This document shows, piece after piece, positions 1 to 6,539 of a DNA stretch of 64,000 nt. Within the stretch, counting starts at the first letter, position 1; every line of letters begins with the position of its first letter. A program made the translations under genes and the position numbers. This DNA comes from DATBLE01 sp963837265 (GTDB lineage Bacteria > Actinomycetota > Thermoleophilia > Gaiellales > Gaiellaceae): assembly GCA_963837265.1 (NCBI GenBank), contig CAWIMQ010000001.1, positions 806,001 through 870,000 of the forward strand, read 5' to 3'. The notes below the pieces were generated by a model. It was not told the DNA's origin and did not search any database. It saw only the letters and a list, made by a program, of their open reading frames with translations.

Positions 1-2
1 AG

Positions 3-449
3 GTCGCCCGCCACCAGGGCAGACGCGTCTTCGCCTTCACGAAGCCGGGCGACGCCGAGGGGCAGGAGTTCGCGCAGGGCCTGGGCGCCGAGTGGGCCGG
101 GGGCTCGGACGAGAGGCCACCCGAGGAGCTGGACGCGGCGATCGTCTTCGCGCCCGTCGGCGCCCTCGTCCCCGCCGCGCTCGCCGTGCTCGCACGGGCC
201 GGCGTCGTCGTCTGCGCCGGGATCCACATGAGCGACATCCCGTCGTTCCCGTACGAGCTGCTCTGGGAAGAGCGCGTCGTGCGCTCGGTCGCCAACCTGA
301 CCCGCGCCGACGGCGAGGAGTTCCTCGCGCTCGCACCGCAGGTACCCGTGCGGACCGAGGTCGAGACGTTCCCGCTGGAGGAGGCGAACGAGGCGCTCGA
401 CCGCCTGCGCGGCGGCCGCATCCGCGGCGCCGCGGTGCTCGTGATCTAG
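3..449 (+). CDS. zinc-type alcohol dehydrogenase, C-terminal part
   Basis: The reading frame is open from the window edge, so the gene starts before base 1. The visible 148 residues are the end of the NAD(P)-binding Rossmann fold (strand ending VVVCAGIH) and the return to the catalytic domain, with a typical C-terminal stretch (PLEEANEALDRLRGGRIRGAAV) of medium-chain zinc alcohol dehydrogenases that oxidise alcohols with NAD(P). The catalytic zinc ligands would lie in the missing half and cannot be checked. Its stop codon overlaps that of the convergent M28-like gene. The family call is firm; the substrate is unknown. Confidence 0.85.
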   Translation, partial: VARHQGRRVFAFTKPGDAEGQEFAQGLGAEWAGGSDERPPEELDAAIVFAPVGALVPAALAVLARAGVVVCAGIHMSDIPSFPYELLWEERVVRSVANLTRADGEEFLALAPQVPVRTEVETFPLEEANEALDRLRGGRIRGAAVLVI

Positions 450-1351
450 CCGCGCTCGGTGCGCACCAGCTCGAGCACGGTCCTGCCTACCCTGGCCAGG
501 TTGACCTGCGAGACCTGGCTGAGGTCGTCGCAGGCCTTCTGCCAGCAGGGGTAGTCGAAGTCGATCAGGTCGACCGCGGGTATGCCCGCACGCAGAAACG
601 GCGTGTGGTCGTCGAGCACGGCTCCCTGCACCCGGTCGGGGAAGACGGCGAGGGTCTTCGCGCGCCCGGCCGCCGCGCGCAGGCGCGACCAGACCGCGCG
701 GTCCGAGCTTGGCTCCCGGGCGAGCCGGAGATTCTTCAGCGCGATGAAGTCGAGCACGATCACCTCGCGCAGCTCCCCAGCGTGTGCCGCCGCGTACGCC
801 CTGCTCCCCCGGACGCCCTCGCCGTAGAAGTCGGTGAACCCTGCGGGCGCCTCCTCGCCGTCGAAGAGGACGAACCGGATCGCCGCTTGCCCCGTCCGGC
901 GCGGATCGCTCTTCAGCGCCCGCGCCAGCGCGACCACGGCGCCGACCCCCGCGGCGCTGTTGTTCGCGCCGAGGTAGCCCGGCACCGGGGTGGTGTCGTA
1001 GTGCGCGGCGACGACGATCGCCGGCAGCCGGCCGGGAAGCGATCCGACGATGTTCCGCAGCCCGCCGGGCACGGCCTCGAAGCGGCCGCGCGGCAACAGC
1101 TTCACGAGCCGGGCCGCCGCCGCGCGCTGCGCCGGCGAGCCCGCCGGGCGGGGGCCGAACGAGAGCTGGAGCCTCGTCAGCGCGTACGCGTAGCGGCCGT
1201 CGAAGCGCGCGCCGGGATGGAGCGGCCCCGCCTCGGCACGCGCGGAGGCTCCGCTCGCGGCGGGCACGGAGCCCGCGGCGAGCGGTGCGACGGCCACGGC
1301 AAGACCGAGCGCCAGGCTGACGGCCGCTCCGGCTCCTCGAGCGGGTCTCAC
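446..1351 (-). CDS. secreted M28-like (glutaminyl-cyclase type) metallopeptidase homologue
   Basis: 301 residues from a GTG start, chosen because an N-terminal hydrophobic signal segment (VSLALGLAVAVAPLAAGS) follows at once and a GGAA ribosome site precedes it. The fold markers of the M28/glutaminyl-cyclotransferase family are present in order: AHYDTTPVPG, a GANNSAAG loop, FDGEEAP, VIVLDF, DDHTPFLRAGIP and CWQKACDD. In active members the second loop carries Asp (GAxD) as bridging zinc ligand and the last motif is WHT; here these are Asn and Gln. The first His, the EE pair and the LDF Asp remain. The protein is probably exported, but metal binding may be lost. It is convergent with the alcohol dehydrogenase (stop codons overlap) and divergent from the OsmC gene. 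Confidence 0.8.
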   Translation of the reverse strand: MRPARGAGAAVSLALGLAVAVAPLAAGSVPAASGASARAEAGPLHPGARFDGRYAYALTRLQLSFGPRPAGSPAQRAAAARLVKLLPRGRFEAVPGGLRNIVGSLPGRLPAIVVAAHYDTTPVPGYLGANNSAAGVGAVVALARALKSDPRRTGQAAIRFVLFDGEEAPAGFTDFYGEGVRGSRAYAAAHAGELREVIVLDFIALKNLRLAREPSSDRAVWSRLRAAAGRAKTLAVFPDRVQGAVLDDHTPFLRAGIPAVDLIDFDYPCWQKACDDLSQVSQVNLARVGRTVLELVRTERG

Positions 1352-1453
1352 ACCGCCGGGGATTCTTCCAGAGCCGGCAGGATGCCGATCGCGCGAAGCT
1401 GTCGCCGCCCCGCCGTCCGCAGAAAGCCGCAGCGTCGCTCGGGTCCCGCGCTG

Positions 1454-1906
1454 ATGCGATCGACGGGCCGGGGCGCCTTCAATGTGGGAGCCGTGCTGAC
1501 CGCGACCTCCCGATCCGTCCCCGGCTCGCTCCGCCAGCGAGTCCTCGTCGACGACCGCCACCTGCTCGTGACCGACGAGCCTGAGCATCTCGGGGGCACC
1601 GGCACCGCCCCGGCGCCGCACGAGCTGATCCCGGCCGCGATCGCGTCCTGCGTCTCGACGACGCTCGTCATGTACGCCGAGAAACGCGGCCTCGACCTCG
1701 GAGGGGTGGAGGTCGAGGTCGAGTACGACAACAAGTCCACCCCGCGCCACTGCGCCGTGATCGTCCGTCTCGGCCGCTCCTTCGGCGACGGCCAGCTCGC
1801 GCGGCTCGAGAAGGTCGCCGCCGCCTGTCCGGTCCGCCGTGCCCTGGAAGCGGCGATCGTCTTCGAGGAGCGGATCGAGTCCGGCCGAGCCCTGACCGCG
1901 GCCTGA
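1454..1906 (+). CDS. OsmC-family protein
   Basis: 150 residues from ATG 1454; a GTG at 1484 would give 140 residues and also fits the family. The sequence shows the OsmC pattern: an N-terminal beta region, DEPEHLGGTGTAPAPHELIPAAIASC, where the Cys after the ELxxAAxxSC pattern is the first redox cysteine, then VSTTLVMYAEKRG, and a second cysteine in VAAACPVRRAL. Both peroxidatic cysteines are therefore kept. Known members reduce organic hydroperoxides or have unknown thiol roles in the cytoplasm. It stands alone and is the last conserved-looking gene before the putative island junction at 1933. Confidence 0.85.
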   Translation: MRSTGRGAFNVGAVLTATSRSVPGSLRQRVLVDDRHLLVTDEPEHLGGTGTAPAPHELIPAAIASCVSTTLVMYAEKRGLDLGGVEVEVEYDNKSTPRHCAVIVRLGRSFGDGQLARLEKVAAACPVRRALEAAIVFEERIESGRALTAA

Positions 1907-1932
1907 CGGCGGCAGGGGCCGGACGGCGACGA

Positions 1933-1958
1933 AGCCGACGCCCGGACTCGAACCGGGG
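1933..1958 (-). repeat. 26-bp duplicate of the tRNA-Thr 3' end (candidate attachment site)
   Basis: These 26 bases are identical to 21414-21439, the acceptor and T-arm end of the tRNA-Thr gene, and lie in the same orientation. Nothing of the rest of the tRNA is present here. Such a partial copy is what site-specific integrases that use tRNA 3' ends leave at the far end of an inserted element. Confidence 0.8.
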
Positions 1959-2127
1959 TGTGGGTGCCGATAATCGAGATTCGGGCGTGTTGCCGGCGCC
2001 GCTGGATGCTCGCGCATCAGAGAATCCGGCTCTTCATCTCCAGGTCGAGCGATCCGGTGTTCGCGCACGCATGTAACTGAGTAGGGCTGATCCCCTTCTC
2101 AGGGAGTGGGCGCGCTGCCGTCGCCGC

Positions 2128-3234
2128 TTACCCAGCGAGCTGGTATTCGTGGATCAGGCTGCCGAGGACATCACGGCGGCGGACGCGATCGAGGTCGATC
2201 ACCTCGGCCGATGGTTGCTCGTCCGTCGGCGGCGTGCTGGTCGGCGGCCGCTGGGCGAGTGAGCGGTGTGGCCGGTGCTCGTTGTAGTGCGCGGTATAGG
2301 TCGCGAGGATGTGCTGGAGGTGGCGGCGGCCGAGGATCAGGAGTCTGTCGAGGCATTCGCGGCGGACGGTGCCGACCCAGCGCTCGGCGTGCGCTCGCGC
2401 CTTCGGTGCGCGGACCGGAGCTTTGATGACGCGGATGCCTTCAGAGCGGAAGACTTCGTCGAACGCGCGGGTGAACTTGCTGTCACGGTCACGGACGAGA
2501 AACAGCGGCCGGACTTGCTCGTCGTCGAGTTGCATCATCAGGTTGCGTGCTTGCTGGGTCACCCAGCGGCCGTCAGGGTTGGTCGTGATCCCAGCCAGAC
2601 GAACACGGCGGGTCGCGAGCTCGATGAAGAACAAGACGTAGAAGCGCTTCAAGAACAGCGTGTCGACGGTCAGGAAGTCGCACTCGAGAATGCTCGACGC
2701 CTGCGCTCGCAGGAACTCCGCCCAGCTCGGCTCGAGCCGCTTCGGTGCCGGCTCGATTCCCGCCTCCTTCAGGATCGACCAGACTGTGCTCGCGGCGAGC
2801 TTGATCCCGAGCCCCACCAGCTCACCCTGGATCCGCCGATACCCCCAGCTTGGGTTCTCCCGCGCGAGCCGCACCACGAGCTTACGCACCTCGGCAGGCT
2901 CCGCGGGCCGACCGGGACGACGATGCGGATACGTCCAGCGGCGCGCGACCAGCTCTCGGTGCCAGCGCAGCAGCGTCGCCGGCGTCACGAACGCCGAGCG
3001 CCGCCACGTCTGCCGGGGCAGCAGGCGGCTGAACGCGGCGAGCAGCGCGCGATCAGCTTGTGTCGCCTGCGGACGAGCGACCTGCCGTTCGAGTACTCGC
3101 AACTGGTGGCGCAGCAGCAGGATCTCGATCTCCTTCTCCCGCTCCGAGCGACGACGCAAGACCATCAGCTCCAGCATCCGCCGCAGAGACCAATACAGAA
3201 ACGACAGAACCACGCCTCGAGAACGACCCGACAC
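2128..3234 (-). CDS. integrase-core (rve, IS3/IS481-type) transposase
   Basis: 368 residues. An N-terminal basic helix region and helix-turn-helix segment (around RRPGRPAEPAEVRKL and NPSWGYRRIQGEL, roughly residues 100-135) precede a retroviral-integrase catalytic core with D (LECDFLTVDT), D (FLVRDRDSKFT) and E (AHAERWVGTVRREC); the D-to-E spacing is about 34 residues, as expected. The C-terminal YNEHRPHRSL motif is typical. The gene is intact. I could not define terminal inverted repeats or a target duplication, so the element borders are open. It lies just inside the left end of the putative island. Confidence 0.9.
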   Translation of the reverse strand: MSGRSRGVVLSFLYWSLRRMLELMVLRRRSEREKEIEILLLRHQLRVLERQVARPQATQADRALLAAFSRLLPRQTWRRSAFVTPATLLRWHRELVARRWTYPHRRPGRPAEPAEVRKLVVRLARENPSWGYRRIQGELVGLGIKLAASTVWSILKEAGIEPAPKRLEPSWAEFLRAQASSILECDFLTVDTLFLKRFYVLFFIELATRRVRLAGITTNPDGRWVTQQARNLMMQLDDEQVRPLFLVRDRDSKFTRAFDEVFRSEGIRVIKAPVRAPKARAHAERWVGTVRRECLDRLLILGRRHLQHILATYTAHYNEHRPHRSLAQRPPTSTPPTDEQPSAEVIDLDRVRRRDVLGSLIHEYQLAG

Positions 3235-3320
3235 CGAGGCTGACCCTATCGATCAGACCGCGACCCCAGGCTTCAAGAGCGAGGGCCCGCAACCGGAGCT
3301 TTCGGCACCCACACCCTCGG

Positions 3321-3346
3321 CTGCGCCAGTGTTCCGCAATGACGCC
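3321..3346 (+). repeat. dispersed ~25-bp motif, copy A
   Basis: First of six related sequences (consensus roughly TGCGCSAGTGTKCVGGAAT) that all read in the + direction and all lie between genes (3321, 3861, 10363, 10887, 11681, 12619). This copy sits between the rve transposase and the SnoaL-like gene and shares 23 of 26 bases with copy B. Confidence 0.6.
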
Positions 3347-3427
3347 TGACGGCGACCTTGTTTTTCGTCCGAGGCCCAACGTCTCACTTCTGAGAGGATG
3401 GCACTCCCAACGAGATTCGGAGAGCAG

Positions 3428-3838
3428 ATGCCCAACGCCAGAGACATGATCCTCAAGCACATCGACGCGTTCAACGGCCGTGACAGCGACGCCGACCCGT
3501 GGGCCGCCGATGCGGAGTTCACCGCGCCGGGCGCCAAGGTCAGCGGCCGCGACAATGTCATCGGTTTCATCGCCGTGTTCCAGGAAGCGTTCCCGGACCT
3601 GCGCCTCGAGATCGAGCAGCTCCTCACCGGCAGGTCGGCCGCAGCGGCCGAAGGGATCATGACCGGCACCCATGATGGTGTCTTCCACACCCCCAATGGC
3701 GATGTCGCGCCGACAGGACGAGCCCTTGCGCTCCGGTGGGCGGCGGTTTACGTCACCGAAGGCGACACGCTGAAGTCCGAGCACCTGTTCTTCGACCAGA
3801 TGGACTTCCTCGGCCAGCTCGGCCTCCTCCCCGGCTAG
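3428..3838 (+). CDS. SnoaL-like / NTF2-fold protein
   Basis: 136 residues. The start ATG 3428 has a GGAGAG ribosome site; an upstream in-frame ATG at 3398 has none. The sequence fits the SnoaL-like ester cyclase group of the NTF2 fold: an N-terminal helix ending in HIDAFNGRD, a strand with WAADAEFTAPG, SGRDNVIGF, the helix FQEAFPDLRLEIEQL and C-terminal strands with the hydrophobic pocket. Proteins of this fold include polyketide cyclases, but many have no known substrate, and no pathway genes are adjacent. It is flanked on both sides by copies A and B of the dispersed motif, as if it were a single-gene module. Confidence 0.75.
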   Translation: MPNARDMILKHIDAFNGRDSDADPWAADAEFTAPGAKVSGRDNVIGFIAVFQEAFPDLRLEIEQLLTGRSAAAAEGIMTGTHDGVFHTPNGDVAPTGRALALRWAAVYVTEGDTLKSEHLFFDQMDFLGQLGLLPG

Positions 3839-3860
3839 TGCCGGGGAGCCTTCGCCTCGC

Positions 3861-3886
3861 CTGCGCCAGTGCTCCGGAATGACGCC
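3861..3886 (+). repeat. dispersed ~25-bp motif, copy B
   Basis: Lies 22 bp after the SnoaL-like gene, same orientation as copy A and 23/26 identical to it; the bases just beyond (CTGGCGG against CTGACGG) also match, so the repeat may be slightly longer. Confidence 0.6.
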
Positions 3887-3943
3887 TGGCGGCTCACTCG
3901 CCTAAGGCCAGCCGCGCCGCGCCTTGCGGACCCTGAGGGCGGG

Positions 3944-4078
3944 TTAGTCGGCGACGGCTTCGCGGACGAGCTCCCCAAGCGGAAGGTCAACGCCGTCGGG
4001 CAGCCTTGAACGGTGAATGGACTTTGCGATCAGTCTGCGGATGTTTCCGGCTCGTGCGGCCAATGATGAGGGCTTCAT
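3944..4078 (-). CDS. small ORF, 44 residues, downstream of the GGDEF-EAL gene
   Basis: Reads M-KPSSLAARAGNIRRLI at the start and ends in LPLGELVREAVAD. It begins 6 bp after the stop of the GGDEF-EAL gene on the same strand, so it could be co-translated. No clear ribosome site is seen and I recognise no family. It may equally be the surviving end of a larger gene. Confidence 0.35.
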   Translation of the reverse strand: MKPSSLAARAGNIRRLIAKSIHRSRLPDGVDLPLGELVREAVAD

Positions 4079-4084
4079 GGGCGG

Positions 4085-6268
4085 TTAGAAGAACTGCTCG
4101 ATCGCCTCGACGGGAAGAGGCCCTGCGAAGTAGTGCCCTTGGCCGAGGTCGCACCGGGCGCGTTGGAGTGTGTGGAGCTGGGTGATGTCTTCGACGCCTT
4201 CTCCGAGCGTTTTGAGGCCGAGCGTCTTGCCGAGCTGGACAACGGTGTGGATGAGTGCGGTTGACCCCTTGGAGTCGGCGGTGCCGGAGATGAAGGACCG
4301 GTCGATCTTCAGGACGTCGACGGGGAACTGGCGCAGGTAGGCGAGCGAGCTGTAGCCGGTGCCGAAGTCGTCGATCGCGATTCGCACTCCGAGCGTCTTG
4401 AGGGCGGTGAGGCGCTCGGCGGCGAGGCTCATGTCGTGCATGAGGGCCGTCTCGGTGATTTCGAGCGTGAGGGCTTGGGGGTCGAGGCGGCTGGCCGCGA
4501 GCGCGTCGGCTACCTCGTCGACGAACTCGTCTCGGTCGAGCTGGCGGGCCGAGACGTTGACGGAGATGCCGAGCGGGTGCCCACGTGCGTGCCAGTCGGC
4601 TGCCTGGTGGCAGGCCTGGTCGAGCACCCAGCGGCCGATCGGCACGATCGTCTCGTTCTGTTCGGCGATCGGGATGAACAGGCCCGGTGGGAGCACGCCG
4701 CGGCTCGGGTGGCGCCAGCGAAGTAGCGCCTCAACCCCGGTCATCGTATGGCGCCGGAGGTCGAAGGTCGGCTGGTAGAGCAGGAAGAGCTGCTGCTCTT
4801 GGAGCGCCTCGCGAAGGTCGAGCTCGAGCAGGACGCGGTCGTTGATCGTCGCGTGCATGCTCGGCTCGAACAGCTGGTGGCGGTCTCTGCCTGATTCCTT
4901 GGCTCGGTAGAGGGCGATGTCGGCGTCCCGAAGCAGCTCGCCGGCGCTCGACCGCTGACCGACCGCGATCCCGACGCTCGCGGTGATCGAGACCGGCCGC
5001 ATACCGGCCCCGTTGAGATCGATCGGCTGGCGCAGGACGTCGAGGATCCGCTGCGCGACGAGGACGGGGCTCGCGGCAGGCGGGTCCGAGTCGAGCACGA
5101 CGACGAACTCGTCGCCGCTCATCCGTCCGACCGTGTCGCCCTCCCGCACGACGCCGGAGAGGCGCGCCGCGACCGCCTTGAGGAGCGCGTCGCCCGCGGT
5201 GTGTCCGAAGGTGTCGTTGACGTCCTTGAGGCCGTCGATGTCGAGATAGAGGACGGCGACCGGGGAGAGCTGGCGGCGCGCCCGCGCGAGCATCTGCTCG
5301 GCACGGTCGAGCACGAGCGCCCGGTTCGGCAGGCCGGTGAGCGTGTCGTGGAAGGCCTGGTGGCGAAGCTGCTCCTGGAGCGCGTTGCGCTCGGTGACAT
5401 CACGGACGATCCCCTGCAGGTAGACAGGAACACCGTTCTCCACGACTATTCGACCCGAGACCTCGACCGCAACACGGTGGCCGTCCTTGCGGACGAGCCC
5501 GAGTTCGACGAGGCGGTCTTCGGGGCCGCCGGCGAGTCTCTCCGCGAGAATACCGGCCGCTCGTTTCGTGTCCTCGGGGACGATCAGATCGAAGAAGCTC
5601 AGCCGCGTCGCCTCCTCGTTCGTGTAGCCGATCAACCGCTCGGCTGCCGGGTTGATCGAGATGAAGTTCCCCTCGAGGTCGGCGGTGAAAATCGCGTCGT
5701 TCGCCTGCTCGAAGAGATGCTGGTAGCGCTCCTCGCTGCGCAGCGCGTGCTCGATCGGCATGGCCGGGGAACCGACGTCCGCGCCCCTGATTTGGCGAAA
5801 CTCGCGGTCGACAAAGCCAAACCCCACCGGCGCGGCCGCGAGCAGCGTCTCTAGCAGGGCCAGCGATTCCGCCGTCTCCCGCTCCGCCTTGCGCAGTCTC
5901 TCCTCGAGCCGTCGCCGCTCCTCGATATCCGCGACGGTCACGATCCACTTGATGACCCGGCCGCCTGCATCCCGCACGGGCATGGCGCGGCACTCGTTCC
6001 AGCGATGCTCGCCATCGTCGCGGCGGAGTCTGTACTCGATCCCGTACGGAGCCTCGCGTTCGACCGCCTCGCGCCACGAGCGCTCAGCTCGGTCACGGTC
6101 ATCGGGATGGATCAGCTGGAGCCAGCCCCAGCCAATGTTCGCCTCGCGCGGCATCCCGGTGTACTGCGTTCCCCGCTCGTTGAGGTATTCCATCGCACCA
6201 TTGGGGGCGGCCATCCACACGATCTGCGGGATCGACTCGGCAATCAGCTCAAAGTCGACGTCGCTCAC
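4085..6268 (-). CDS. PAS-PAS-GGDEF-EAL cyclic-di-GMP enzyme
   Basis: 727 residues. Two PAS domains (about residues 1-125 and 180-300, each ending in a DxTE/DIEE-type linker) are followed by a diguanylate cyclase domain (about 300-465) and an EAL phosphodiesterase domain (about 475-727). The cyclase signature is SGDEF, a tolerated variant of GGDEF, with an inhibitory RxxD site (REGD) five residues before it. The EAL domain keeps the metal and catalytic set: EALLRW, SVNVSARQL, EITETA, DDFGTGYSS, VLKIDRSF and GEGVE. No membrane segment is seen, so it is probably a cytosolic sensor that makes or breaks cyclic-di-GMP. Its start overlaps the end of an EAL fragment upstream. Confidence 0.93.
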   Translation of the reverse strand: MSDVDFELIAESIPQIVWMAAPNGAMEYLNERGTQYTGMPREANIGWGWLQLIHPDDRDRAERSWREAVEREAPYGIEYRLRRDDGEHRWNECRAMPVRDAGGRVIKWIVTVADIEERRRLEERLRKAERETAESLALLETLLAAAPVGFGFVDREFRQIRGADVGSPAMPIEHALRSEERYQHLFEQANDAIFTADLEGNFISINPAAERLIGYTNEEATRLSFFDLIVPEDTKRAAGILAERLAGGPEDRLVELGLVRKDGHRVAVEVSGRIVVENGVPVYLQGIVRDVTERNALQEQLRHQAFHDTLTGLPNRALVLDRAEQMLARARRQLSPVAVLYLDIDGLKDVNDTFGHTAGDALLKAVAARLSGVVREGDTVGRMSGDEFVVVLDSDPPAASPVLVAQRILDVLRQPIDLNGAGMRPVSITASVGIAVGQRSSAGELLRDADIALYRAKESGRDRHQLFEPSMHATINDRVLLELDLREALQEQQLFLLYQPTFDLRRHTMTGVEALLRWRHPSRGVLPPGLFIPIAEQNETIVPIGRWVLDQACHQAADWHARGHPLGISVNVSARQLDRDEFVDEVADALAASRLDPQALTLEITETALMHDMSLAAERLTALKTLGVRIAIDDFGTGYSSLAYLRQFPVDVLKIDRSFISGTADSKGSTALIHTVVQLGKTLGLKTLGEGVEDITQLHTLQRARCDLGQGHYFAGPLPVEAIEQFF

Positions 6269-6489
6269 CGGACCAGTGCCGCGGTCAGTGGGATCGCTAG
6301 ATCAGCCTGCGCCGGGGTGGAGAGTGGCATCGAGCCCGGCACGCTGACTCTGCGTCCTGGACGCGGACGCCGCGCACGTTCGATATCGACCTTAGGCTGG
6401 TAATGGACGCGTAGCTCGTCGTGCTCGAGCGCGCGTAGAAGATCCGCGCGCTTGACAGCCTCCTCGATGTTGCACTCGGCGTTTCCCAT
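6265..6489 (-). pseudogene. EAL-domain N-terminal fragment
   Basis: A 74-residue frame whose residues 16-38 (LLRALEHDELRVHYQPKVD) are the first strand and helix of an EAL domain, after which the sequence loses all resemblance. Its stop codon overlaps the ATG of the intact PAS-GGDEF-EAL gene. It is probably the relic of a second EAL gene joined to the promoter side of the intact one. It may still act as a translated leader. Confidence 0.6.
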
Positions 6490-6539
6490 CGCTACGGGAA
6501 AGGGTGCGCGAGAAGAGCTGCGATCGCATCAGGGTGTCC

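Noticed and set aside
92..1906. Long open frames opposite or overlapping the M28-like and OsmC genes
   Set aside because: They have Arg/Gly/Pro-rich compositions typical of GC-rich shadow frames and no family likeness except in the final OsmC part.
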